This document shows positions 51,436-59,636 of a stretch of DNA of 64,000 nt, piece by piece. Location of the stretch: positions 124,001 to 188,000 of the forward strand of contig JBGAIF010000007.1 of assembly GCA_044225795.1 (NCBI GenBank). The letters run 5' to 3'. The stretch comes from Nemorincola sp044225795 (GTDB lineage Bacteria > Bacteroidota > Bacteroidia > Chitinophagales > Chitinophagaceae). The position numbers and the translations under genes were made by a program. The notes beneath the pieces were generated by a model, which was not told the DNA's origin, did no database searches, and saw only the letters and a program-made list of their open reading frames with translations. Every line of letters begins with the position of its first letter. The stretch's first letter is position 1.

Positions 51436-51475
51436 TTATGATCTGTCGTTCTGAGCCGTGCGAAGAATCTTGTGA
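51436..51475 (+). repeat. Putative dispersed repeat (TCTGAGCCGTGCGAAGAATC type)
   Basis: The segment GTCGTTCTGAGCCGTGCGAA continuing to AATCTTGTGAT matches my memory of short intergenic repeats of the form GTCATTCTGAGC-n-GCGAAGAATCT that occur in many copies in Bacteroidota and other bacteria. It lies just upstream of the AT-rich accessory gene. Copy number cannot be tested in this window. Confidence 0.45.
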
Positions 51476-51572
51476 TCGCGATGGAAAAGCTGAATAGCTA
51501 TATGGCTATCCAAGCTGTAGCGGATCAATAAAATCCCTCATAGCATTAATTCTTTTTGTATATTGTAACATA

Positions 51573-54500
51573 TTGATGCAAAGTGCTCGACTAATTACGC
51601 AACTAGACCTAAATAACTGGGCAAAAACCTTTGACTCAAAAGGGCATCTCCCTCATTTAGTAAGCAGATTAGTATCAGCAACAACGCCCACTTCTACATT
51701 ATATGAATTTCCTAGCGATAGCTCTGTTTTTATGGAAGGGTGGGATGGGATTGTGAAATGTAAAAGTGATTCAGGTATAGTGCCTATGGGCATCTCGCTT
51801 TGGGAATTTGGAACAGAAGACAACCCTAAAGGTAAGGCCGATCGCGACTACGGGAAAAGAACTAAGAACGCGCTGGGATATAATCCAAATGAATGTACAT
51901 TCATTTTTTTAACGCTCCGAAGTTGGAAATTCAAAGAAAAATGGAGGCAATCAAAATTACAAGAAGGATTTTGGCATGACGTTCGAGTTTACGATGCTAC
52001 AAATATTGCAGATTGGCTAGATTTGGCCCCTGCTGTTTCTCGATGGCTCTCCATTTTTATTAGGAGCTACCCTTCCGATGGACTACTGTCTGTTGATAGA
52101 TTTTGGAAAGAGTGGTCAAATGGTCCAAACATGATTCTAAGCCCAGGTGTTATCACCAGTGGAAGAGAGTTTCAAACACAGCAATTGCAAGAATTTCTAT
52201 CCAACGAACCTGCTATCAAAGCGGTGAGAGCTTTTTCAAAAGACGAGGCAATTGCTTTCATTATTGCCAGCGCGATGCAGTTTGACAGTAAATTGCATTT
52301 AAACTTCTTTTCCAGAAGTTTGATTGTAGACACTGCCCCGAGTTTTAGAAGTATTAGCATAAACAAAAATGGGCTTATTCTCATATCAAGAGTGGAGGAA
52401 ACTAATATACTATATGCTGGGGTATCAGATGGGCATCATATCCTTGTACCACTTGGACCTGATGACAATTTCAATCAAGACACAATTGACTTGCCACAAA
52501 TTGAACGTGAAGGACAAATAAAATCTTTAATTGATTCCGGAATGTCAGAGGATGATGCAACAAGATACTCCAAGGAGTCGGCAAGGAACGTTACAGTATT
52601 AAAACGACTTCTCAAATTCTCTCAAGATAAAATAGAATCAATTTCTTCTGAGGAAATAAAACAAATTATACCTGCCATCTTAATTGGAAGATGGGACGAA
52701 AATAAAGTTGGAGACAGAAATTTAATAGAAAAGTTGTCGGGGCAACCATATAACGATTACATTTCTTCACTCGTAGCATTCAAAGACTTTGAACTTTCTC
52801 CAATAATACAAATTGGTAGTACTTGGCGGTTGGTATCACCAATGGATGCATGGACAAATTTGGCTGCCTATATTCCAAAAAAAAATCTAGAATTACTTAA
52901 AGAAGTTTTTTTAGAAGCATTCGAAAATGGCAACCCAATCATCGAGCCGCCTAAAGATGCTCCAATATTTGCCTTTTTAAACAAGGAAACCAAATATTCT
53001 AATTGGGCAAGAGAAGGACTAGTTCAGTCTTTAATTCTTATAAGCATATTTGGAGAAAGCTTCAAAATGCAAAATATTGGATCTCCACAAATCTGGGTAG
53101 ACACCGTAATAGCATCACTGCTTAATAAGGTGGATAGTAGACTATGGATATCATTGAATAATGAATTACCATTAATTGCAGAGGCTTCCCCCACTAGTTT
53201 CTTTGATGCATGTACTCGTTCTCTTGCTTTAGCTGAAAAGCCAATTATGGCCATGTTTGTAGAGAAGCAAGGTTTTTTAACAACAATTAGCAATCATTCG
53301 GGATTGTTGTGGGCATTAGAAGGCTTGGCCTGGGAGCCTGAGTATTTACTTAACTCTAGTTTAATACTGAGTCAACTTGCGTCGCAAGATCCGGGTGGTA
53401 AAATCGGGAATAGACCTATAAATAGCTTGTTAGAAATATTTAAGCCCTGGCACTACCAAACGTTTGCCAATTTAGAAGAAAGATTGGCGGCATTGAAATA
53501 CATCTCAAAAGAAGAAAAAGATGTTGCGTGGGATTTACTTTTGAAAATGTTACCACATGGTAATGAAGTAGCATTTGGAACGCACAAGATGCGATGGAGA
53601 ATGTTCAACAAAAACTTTACTAAACAATATACTGTCCGCGAAATATTACACACACACACTGCAATTATTGAAATACTAGTTTCATCATTTGACTATTCAG
53701 AAGATAAATTTTCGCAAATACTAAGAAAATCCGTTCACTTACGTCCGCAAGACCGTCGAAAAGTGCTCGATTTTGCGGAAACGGAGTATCACAAGGTTGT
53801 TCAAGTAAAATACACTGCTTGGCACACATTAAGAGATATCATTTCATTCCAGAGATCATTTCCAAATTCAGAAATAAGTTTGCTTGATGAAGAATTGACT
53901 CGATATGCAATCCTATATAATGACCTAACACCGACAAATGAAATCGACAAATACATTTGGTTATTTAATGAGTCATACCCACGACTACCGGAGGGTTACG
54001 TAGAAGATAAAAATCTAAATTTCGAGCAAAAACAGAACGCTAGAAATAGGATTCTTGAAGAGCAAAGAACCTTGGGACTAAAGAAAATCCTGAACCTCAG
54101 TAACTTAAAAGAACTAGTAGAGCTTGCAGAAATCGTGAAAGTACCAAGTACCATCGGTAGTACATTAGCGCACTTGGTCTGCGATGCAAATGATCTTTTT
54201 TTTTTAATGGAATTGCTGAAATCTAAAGGAAACAAACTGATTGTTGTTCAATCATTTATTACATCAAAGTTCTTCATTAAAGGTTTAGAGTGGATTTTAT
54301 CCCTTTATGAACAAATAGTTGCCAGTAATTTTCATAACGAAGCGCTAAGCAATTTCCTTACTTCACTTCCGTTAACGGAGGAATTGTTTGTTTTTATTGA
54401 GAAAAAAAATAAAGAAATCATAAAAGAGTATTGGGAGCGTGTGAATCCAAATTTTTTTGGATTGAAGAGTGAACTAAAGATTATGGGCATCAAACATCTC

Positions 54501-55373
54501 ATTGATTGCAAAAGATTCTTTAGTGCAATTGAAATGGTATCCCTTTGGCGTGACGAAATCCCAACAAGTTTAATTGTTGAGCTGCTTACACTAACTGCGA
54601 CTCAAGGCGCTAGTGAACCAATAAATTTTGACAATTATACCATCGGCAACCTCTTCGAAACAATTGACGATAGGAATGATGTCGAACATGATAAGCTAAT
54701 TCAATTAGAATGGCTTTTTCTACCAATTCTGGCCTCTTACGGATCAATGCGAAATCCTAAGGTTTTGCACGATGAGTTAGCAAATAACCCCATATTTTTT
54801 GTTGATGTTTTAAAATTTTTATACCTCCCCAAAAACAGGAAGTTGCTCGAAAAAGAACGAATGGGGCTATCCAGTGAAATAATTAAAAACAGAAGTGAAC
54901 AAGCCTTCCATTTGCTCAATACATGGAAGACCATTCCAGGAATGAATGAAGGGGGCTCAATTGATTATGAAAAATTATCCTCTTGGATAACGGATGTTCG
55001 AAACTTAGCAAGTGAATCAGACAGATTGGACCCCGCAGATATTCAAATCGGCAAAATGCTTGCTCACTATCCAGAAAAGGAGGAAGTTTGGCCATCAGAT
55101 GAAATAGCAACCATTATTGAATCAATAAACACTGATAGCTTGAAGCAAAACTATAGGTCGGAATTATTTAACAAGAGAGGTTCTTCTACAAGAGCAATGG
55201 ACGCAGGTGGCACTATAGAAAGAGAACACGCTAAGTACTTCGAAAAACTAGCTTCAGCACACAAATACACCCACCCAATTATCTCAAATATTTTCAAAAC
55301 CTTAGCCAAAGGTTATATGTCAGATGCGAAACGACAAGATGAAGACGCAGCACGTAACCGATTGGAATATTAG
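51573..55373 (+). CDS. Large accessory protein: nuclease-like N-domain, degenerate STAND-like core, helical C-terminus (putative defence protein)
   Basis: A 1266-aa cytosolic protein. The N-domain (~1-165) has GWDG (Asp58), SLWEFGT (Glu78), KGKADRDYGKRT (Lys86/88), FIFLTLRSWKFKEKW, VRVYDATNIADWL and APAVSRWL. This resembles PD-(D/E)XK restriction-endonuclease-like folds with a displaced Lys. Residues ~195-450 follow the STAND/AAA order (GREFQTQQL, VRAFSKDEAIAFII where a P-loop would stand, NGLILISRVEE in the Walker B position, HHILVPLG, AILIGRWDEN), but no GxxxxGK(S/T) exists. The remaining ~800 residues are helical. Sampled composition is mid-30s percent GC, far below neighbours. I recall similar large proteins in diverse bacteria but cannot name a characterised one. 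Confidence 0.7.
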   Translation: MMQSARLITQLDLNNWAKTFDSKGHLPHLVSRLVSATTPTSTLYEFPSDSSVFMEGWDGIVKCKSDSGIVPMGISLWEFGTEDNPKGKADRDYGKRTKNALGYNPNECTFIFLTLRSWKFKEKWRQSKLQEGFWHDVRVYDATNIADWLDLAPAVSRWLSIFIRSYPSDGLLSVDRFWKEWSNGPNMILSPGVITSGREFQTQQLQEFLSNEPAIKAVRAFSKDEAIAFIIASAMQFDSKLHLNFFSRSLIVDTAPSFRSISINKNGLILISRVEETNILYAGVSDGHHILVPLGPDDNFNQDTIDLPQIEREGQIKSLIDSGMSEDDATRYSKESARNVTVLKRLLKFSQDKIESISSEEIKQIIPAILIGRWDENKVGDRNLIEKLSGQPYNDYISSLVAFKDFELSPIIQIGSTWRLVSPMDAWTNLAAYIPKKNLELLKEVFLEAFENGNPIIEPPKDAPIFAFLNKETKYSNWAREGLVQSLILISIFGESFKMQNIGSPQIWVDTVIASLLNKVDSRLWISLNNELPLIAEASPTSFFDACTRSLALAEKPIMAMFVEKQGFLTTISNHSGLLWALEGLAWEPEYLLNSSLILSQLASQDPGGKIGNRPINSLLEIFKPWHYQTFANLEERLAALKYISKEEKDVAWDLLLKMLPHGNEVAFGTHKMRWRMFNKNFTKQYTVREILHTHTAIIEILVSSFDYSEDKFSQILRKSVHLRPQDRRKVLDFAETEYHKVVQVKYTAWHTLRDIISFQRSFPNSEISLLDEELTRYAILYNDLTPTNEIDKYIWLFNESYPRLPEGYVEDKNLNFEQKQNARNRILEEQRTLGLKKILNLSNLKELVELAEIVKVPSTIGSTLAHLVCDANDLFFLMELLKSKGNKLIVVQSFITSKFFIKGLEWILSLYEQIVASNFHNEALSNFLTSLPLTEELFVFIEKKNKEIIKEYWERVNPNFFGLKSELKIMGIKHLIDCKRFFSAIEMVSLWRDEIPTSLIVELLTLTATQGASEPINFDNYTIGNLFETIDDRNDVEHDKLIQLEWLFLPILASYGSMRNPKVLHDELANNPIFFVDVLKFLYLPKNRKLLEKERMGLSSEIIKNRSEQAFHLLNTWKTIPGMNEGGSIDYEKLSSWITDVRNLASESDRLDPADIQIGKMLAHYPEKEEVWPSDEIATIIESINTDSLKQNYRSELFNKRGSSTRAMDAGGTIEREHAKYFEKLASAHKYTHPIISNIFKTLAKGYMSDAKRQDEDAARNRLEY

Positions 55374-55442
55374 AAGCTGTCTTTTTGAGATAAAATGAAA
55401 CTCTTCAAATTTGGCATACTTCTTGCTGCATCATAAGTGCCC

Positions 55443-55501
55443 CTAAACTGTTGTCAGTTTAGGCAGATGACATGAAAAATGTTACATTTTACGTAACATT
55501 T
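55443..55501 (+). repeat. Two adjacent inverted repeats downstream of the accessory gene
   Basis: CTAAACTG-TTGT-CAGTTTAG (55443-55462) and AAATGTTAC-n7-GTAACATTT (55477-55501) are both perfect. The first could act as a terminator stem but lacks a T-run; the second resembles an operator-like dyad. Confidence 0.7.
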
Positions 55502-55509
55502 AGCGAGCA

Positions 55510-55640
55510 GCAGAAATCAGGCAACTTTAGGCAGAAATTGAGCAATTTCACACACCATTTCTGCACACATTGAGGTTGATTATCAATGGGTTTTACTCAA
55601 AATCGTACACTTTCCTGTGAAAAAGAAAATTGTACACTTT
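55510..55640 (+). repeat. Tandem 131-bp repeat, copy 1
   Basis: Copy 1 of a sequence repeated at 55672-55803 (offset 161-162 bp). From 55530 the two copies are near-identical over ~110 bp. Each has GCAGAAAT...ATTTCTGC inverted ends around AAATTG-AG-CAATTT, then TTGATTATCAATG and two GTACA(C/G)TTT blocks. No ORF. Confidence 0.85.
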
Positions 55641-55671
55641 TAAGCAGGTGATATGCAAAAGGGCTGAACGC

Positions 55672-55803
55672 GCAGAAACTGGCAATAATGGGCAGAAATT
55701 GAGCAATTTCGTACACCATTTCTGCACACATTGATGTTGATTATCAATGAATTTTGCTCAAAATCGTACACTTTCCAGTGAAAAAAAAGAAATTGTACAG
55801 TTT
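55672..55803 (+). repeat. Tandem 131-bp repeat, copy 2
   Basis: Second copy, ending 23 bp before the -7 box of the ABC-F gene. It differs from copy 1 by scattered substitutions and a small A-run length change, so the duplication is not recent or is under little constraint. Confidence 0.85.
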
Positions 55804-55826
55804 CTCCCGTTTAGGGGTGAGGGCAT

Positions 55827-55834
55827 TACCTTTG
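55827..55834 (+). promoter_or_regulatory. -7 promoter element TACCTTTG of the ABC-F gene
   Basis: Exact TAnnTTTG, 8 nt before ATG 55843; it supports that start over the longer frame that would begin inside the repeat at 55747. Confidence 0.6.
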
Positions 55835-55842
55835 CGGCTCTT

Positions 55843-57738
55843 ATGCATTATGTATCGGCAGAACGGATCAGTAAGAGCTACGGCATCAAGCCGCTGTTCA
55901 CAAATATCACTTTTCACATCAGCGAGGGCGATAAGATAGCCCTGATAGCGCGCAATGGCAGCGGTAAGAGTACGCTACTAAAGATACTGGCGGGCAGGGA
56001 CACGGTAGATGAAGGTACCATATGGATACATAAGGATGTAACGGTGGCGCTGTTTGAACAGGAGCCGCAGTTTGCCGAGGACCTGAGCATATTAGATAAT
56101 ATCTTCCATTACCGCCACCCGGTGGCAGAGGCCCTGCGCAACTATGAGCGGGTGATCAGCAGCGAGCATAAAGACCCCGATGCACTGGCGACGGCACTGG
56201 CACGGCTGGACGAGCTGGGGGCCTGGGACTTTGAAGCGAAGGTGCACCAGATACTGAACAAGCTGAACATACGCAACCTGCAACAGCAGGTGAAGACCCT
56301 AAGCGGGGGGCAGCGCAAGCGTGTGGCGCTGGCACAGGTGCTGATAGACATAGGTTTTGAGCATAAGCATGTGCTGCTGATCATGGACGAACCGACGAAC
56401 CACCTGGATGTGGCAATGGTGGAATGGCTGGAGAATTACCTGAACCAGCAGAATGTGACGCTGCTGATGGTGACGCACGACAGGTACTTCCTGGAGGATG
56501 TGTGTGACGAGATATGGGAGCTGGACAATGAGCAGCTCTATACCTACAAGGGCGACTACCAGGACTACTTAGAGAAAAAGGCGGCACGTATAGAGAATAC
56601 GCTGGCCAATATAGACAAGGCGCGCAACCTGTACCGCAAGGAACTGGAGTGGATGCGCAAGCAGCCACGGGCGCGCACAGTGAAGAGCAAGAGCCGGCAG
56701 GATAATTTTTACGACATACAGACAAAGGCGAAGCAGAAGGTGGAGGACCTGCAGGTGGAGCTGCAAATGAAGATGAACCGCCTGGGGGGCAAGATAGCGG
56801 AACTAAAAAAGGTGTATAAGAGCTATGGCGACAAGGTGATACTGAAGGGGTTTGACTATACATTCAAAAAGGGGGAAAGGATAGGCATAGTGGGACAAAA
56901 CGGCGCGGGCAAGAGTACCTTCCTGAATATGCTGCAGGGCATAGAGCCTGCAGACAGCGGCAAGATAAACATAGGCGAGACGGTGGTGTTCGGCAACTTT
57001 TCGCAGCAGGGACTGGAGATAAAGGAGGACATGCGCATCATAGAGTATGTGAAGAACATAGCGGAGAACTTTCCGCTGGCGGATGGGGGCAGCATATCGG
57101 CATCGCAGTTCCTGACGCTGTTCCTTTTTCCGCCGGAGCAGCAGTACACCTACCTCTCCAAGCTGAGCGGTGGTGAGAAGAAAAGGCTGCAATTGCTCAC
57201 GGTGCTGTTCAGGAACCCGAACTTCCTGATACTGGACGAACCGACGAATGACCTGGACCTGCCGACGCTGGCAGTGCTGGAGAATTTCCTGAGCGAGTAC
57301 AGGGGCTGCCTGCTGATCGTATCGCACGACAGGTATTTTATGGACAGGCTGGTGGACCACTTGTTCGTATTTGAAGGGAATGGTGTGGTGAGGGATTTCC
57401 CGGGCAACTACAGCACGTACCGCGTAGAAGAGCGGGCACGGGAGAAGATGAAGGATGCTACGCCAAAGGCAGAAGAGGCGGCTACGGCCACTGAAGCAAA
57501 GCCACAGGATAAGAAGAAGGTATCGTTCAAGGACAAGCGGGAGTATGAGCAACTGGAAAAAGATATAGCGGCACTGGAGGCGGAGAAGACGACGGTAACG
57601 GAAAAGATGATGGACCAGAACATCAACTATGACGATATGCAGCGGCTGAGCAACCGTATGGTGCAGATAACCGAGCTGCTGGAACAGAAGGAAATGAGGT
57701 GGCTGGAGCTGAGCGAGGTAATAACCCCGGGCTCCTAA
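55843..57738 (+). CDS. ABC-F family ATPase (Uup/EttA-like)
   Basis: A 631-aa soluble protein with two ABC domains and no membrane part. Domain 1: Walker A ARNGSGKST, signature LSGGQRKRVALA, Walker B LIMDEPTNHLD. Domain 2: GQNGAGKST, LSGGEKKRLQLL, LILDEPTNDLD. Between them is the helical interdomain linker (RIENTLANIDKARNLYRKEL and on); the C-terminus is an Uup-like charged coiled coil (YEQLEKDIAALEAEKTTV). ABC-F proteins act on the ribosome E site as translation or resistance factors. The start at 55843 is set by the -7 box and by MHYVSAERISKSYG matching the family start. Confidence 0.94.
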   Translation: MHYVSAERISKSYGIKPLFTNITFHISEGDKIALIARNGSGKSTLLKILAGRDTVDEGTIWIHKDVTVALFEQEPQFAEDLSILDNIFHYRHPVAEALRNYERVISSEHKDPDALATALARLDELGAWDFEAKVHQILNKLNIRNLQQQVKTLSGGQRKRVALAQVLIDIGFEHKHVLLIMDEPTNHLDVAMVEWLENYLNQQNVTLLMVTHDRYFLEDVCDEIWELDNEQLYTYKGDYQDYLEKKAARIENTLANIDKARNLYRKELEWMRKQPRARTVKSKSRQDNFYDIQTKAKQKVEDLQVELQMKMNRLGGKIAELKKVYKSYGDKVILKGFDYTFKKGERIGIVGQNGAGKSTFLNMLQGIEPADSGKINIGETVVFGNFSQQGLEIKEDMRIIEYVKNIAENFPLADGGSISASQFLTLFLFPPEQQYTYLSKLSGGEKKRLQLLTVLFRNPNFLILDEPTNDLDLPTLAVLENFLSEYRGCLLIVSHDRYFMDRLVDHLFVFEGNGVVRDFPGNYSTYRVEERAREKMKDATPKAEEAATATEAKPQDKKKVSFKDKREYEQLEKDIAALEAEKTTVTEKMMDQNINYDDMQRLSNRMVQITELLEQKEMRWLELSEVITPGS

Positions 57739-57873
57739 AGGGGAATGATGCCTGATACTCGATGGTTAGATACCGGATGAGGGAGGATAATGGCCCGGGG
57801 GTCTGTATATCTGCGGGCTCGCAATGGGGGGTAAGAATTAGCGAAATATCCATATTTTAAGGGCTATTTAGCT

Positions 57874-57881
57874 TATATTTG
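57874..57881 (+). promoter_or_regulatory. -7 promoter element TATATTTG
   Basis: Exact TAnnTTTG, 30 nt before ATG 57912. Confidence 0.55.
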
Positions 57882-57911
57882 CGATTCAATATCCACACAA
57901 AAACTATAAAA

Positions 57912-58643
57912 ATGAGAGCAATAAAGTATGCATTTACGGGGCTGCTGCTGGCAGCGGGCATGACAAGCGCTATGGCGCAGAATGGTGATGAGATCATCAG
58001 CAAGCACATAGACGCGATAGGCGGTGAGGCCAACTGGGCAAAAATAACGTCCATGAAGATGGTGGGTACTATGAAGGTTCAGGGCATGGAACTGGGCATG
58101 ACACAGACGACAGTACACAATAAGGCCATGCGCACCGACATCAGCGTAATGGGCAGTGAAGGCTACATGATAGCCACTACCACAGAGGGCTGGATGTATA
58201 TGCCTATGCAGGGTGTGAGCAAGGCTACCCCGATACCTGCCGAACAACTGAAGATGATGAAGGACAAGCTGAGCGTACGCGCCAATATGCTGGCGGATAA
58301 GTCGACAATAGCAAAGGCAGAACTGCTGGGCAAGGATACAGTGAACAAGGTGCCTTGCTACAAAGTGAAGGTAACGGACAAGGATGGAAATATGCAGACA
58401 GCTTACTTTGACGCGTCTACATACTACATGGTGCGTGTAGAGGCCAAGGCAAGTCCGGATGCAGGCGACCAGGAGGTGAACATAGATTTCAGCAATTTCC
58501 AGAAAACACCGGAAGGCGTGGTACTGGCCATGACGATGGGCTCTCCGCAGGGTGATATCACCTTCAAGACCGTGGAGCTGAACAAACCGATAGACGAAAA
58601 GATCTTCAAGCCTACGCAGGAAGAAATGGAAGGAAAGAAATAA
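57912..58643 (+). CDS. LolA-like outer-membrane lipoprotein-sorting protein family
   Basis: A 243-aa protein from ATG 57912 with signal peptide AFTGLLLAAGMTSAMAQ. The mature domain begins GDEIISKHIDAIGGEANWAK followed by ITSMKMVGTMKVQG. It continues with strands typical of LolA/LolB-fold proteins (EGYMIATTTEGWMYMP, CYKVKVTDKDGNMQTAYFD, VRVEAKASP), ending VNIDFSNFQKTPEGVVL. The GGxxxW opening is common in this Bacteroidota subgroup, which may not carry lipoproteins like true LolA. Own promoter and terminator. Confidence 0.8.
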   Translation: MRAIKYAFTGLLLAAGMTSAMAQNGDEIISKHIDAIGGEANWAKITSMKMVGTMKVQGMELGMTQTTVHNKAMRTDISVMGSEGYMIATTTEGWMYMPMQGVSKATPIPAEQLKMMKDKLSVRANMLADKSTIAKAELLGKDTVNKVPCYKVKVTDKDGNMQTAYFDASTYYMVRVEAKASPDAGDQEVNIDFSNFQKTPEGVVLAMTMGSPQGDITFKTVELNKPIDEKIFKPTQEEMEGKK

Positions 58644-58664
58644 GCTCAACAGCATTTACGTTAT

Positions 58665-58688
58665 AATGGCTGCCCCCGGGCAGCCATT
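58665..58688 (+). terminator. Terminator-like hairpin
   Basis: AATGGCTGCCC-CC-GGGCAGCCATT is a perfect 11-bp stem with a 2-nt loop, 21 nt after the LolA-like stop. Only a short T-poor tail (gttatct) follows. Confidence 0.7.
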
Positions 58689-58753
58689 GTTATCTAAACA
58701 CTATCTTAGCGTAATAACTCCTGCTTACGACAGACCAAAACTTTCTTACGGCA

Positions 58754-59305
58754 TTGCGGTCGGGCGACCGTGAGGCATTCCGCCAACTGGTGACAGACTA
58801 CCGGCAGCGGGTGTTCAACACTGCTATTGGTATGGTACAGGACCATGGCAACGCCGAAGACATTACACAGGAGGTGTTCATCACCGTGTTCCGGTCGGTA
58901 CTGTCGTTCAATGGAAAGTCGGCGCTCTCTACGTGGATATACCGCATCACTGTTAACAAATGCCTGGACCACCTGCGGGCGCAAGGGCGGCAAAAGCGGC
59001 ACGGTGTGTTCAGCATATTCTTCCAGGGGGAGCCCGCGTATGAAAAGCCGGTATTTGACCATCCCGGGGTGAAACTGGAGCATAAGGAGAACGCGAAATA
59101 CCTGTTCGCGGCGATAGATACCCTGCCGGATAACCAGCGGACGGTGTTTGTGCTGGTGCATGTGGAAGACCTGCCGCAGAAGGAGGTGGCGGAGATCATG
59201 AATGTGTCGGTAAAGGCGGTGGAGTCGCTGCTGCAGCGTGCCAAGGCCAACCTGCGCAGGAAACTGGGGGATATTTATGAGTCGAACCGAAGGAAAAGTA
59301 ATTAA
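58754..59305 (+). CDS. ECF-type RNA polymerase sigma factor
   Basis: At least 183 aa. Sigma region 2 is seen in YRQRVFNTAIGMVQDHGNAE, DITQEVFITVFRSV and STWIYRITVNKCLDHLR, and region 4 in LPDNQRTVFVLVHVEDLPQK with EVAEIMNVSVKAVESLLQRA. The in-frame codons upstream still read like the family N-terminus (TTDQNFLTAL before RSGDREAF), back to about 58727, with an in-frame stop at 58715. No ATG, GTG or TTG exists between, so the start is either TTG 58754 or an unusual codon (CTG 58721, ACG 58727). It heads the operon through the di-haem protein at 61953. Confidence 0.9.
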   Translation: MRSGDREAFRQLVTDYRQRVFNTAIGMVQDHGNAEDITQEVFITVFRSVLSFNGKSALSTWIYRITVNKCLDHLRAQGRQKRHGVFSIFFQGEPAYEKPVFDHPGVKLEHKENAKYLFAAIDTLPDNQRTVFVLVHVEDLPQKEVAEIMNVSVKAVESLLQRAKANLRRKLGDIYESNRRKSN

Positions 59306-59325
59306 AGGACGTCTAAAATAATGTT

Positions 59326-59634
59326 ATGGAAAATAATATAGGTAGAGAGGAGTGGATAGAGCGGGTGATGGGCAGCACGCAGGGCATACGCCGTGCGGAA
59401 CCCGCATCAGACCTGTATGACCGTGTGACTGACCGAATGAACCGGGGTAGTGCAGTAAAGACCATGCCGTTCCCGGTAGCCCGGTGGGTGGCCGCGGCCA
59501 TATTGCTGCTGGCGCTCAACATAGGGTCAATACTACACTATACCAATATCTCCGGGCAAGCTGCCCCCTCAGGCACCCCGGCACAGGACCCCTTGGCTAA
59601 TTACATACAAACAGAATCTACTTACAACTATTAG
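59326..59634 (+). CDS. Single-pass membrane protein, probable anti-sigma factor
   Basis: A 102-aa protein. The cytosolic N-half (REEWIERVMGSTQGIRRAEP, ASDLYDRVTDRMN) is followed by one membrane helix (VARWVAAAILLLALNIGSIL, ~53-72) and a short periplasmic tail. Position 20 nt after an ECF sigma gene and this topology are typical of short anti-sigma factors. No zinc-binding HxxxCxxC (ZAS) motif is present. Role inferred from context. Confidence 0.68.
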   Translation: MENNIGREEWIERVMGSTQGIRRAEPASDLYDRVTDRMNRGSAVKTMPFPVARWVAAAILLLALNIGSILHYTNISGQAAPSGTPAQDPLANYIQTESTYNY

Positions 59635-59636
59635 GC

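Noticed and set aside
51573..55373. Classical STAND/Avs NTPase assignment for the accessory protein
   Set aside because: No Walker A GxxxxGK(S/T) can be found anywhere in the 1266 residues; only the order of flanking motifs is STAND-like, so it is described as degenerate.
55530..55803. CRISPR array or retron RNA from the tandem repeat
   Set aside because: Only two copies, the intervening sequence is itself partly repeated, and there are no cas genes or reverse transcriptase nearby.
55747..55842. Longer N-terminus for the ABC-F protein
   Set aside because: The extension lies inside the tandem repeat and spans the -7 box; the family start MHYVSAERIS at 55843 fits better.
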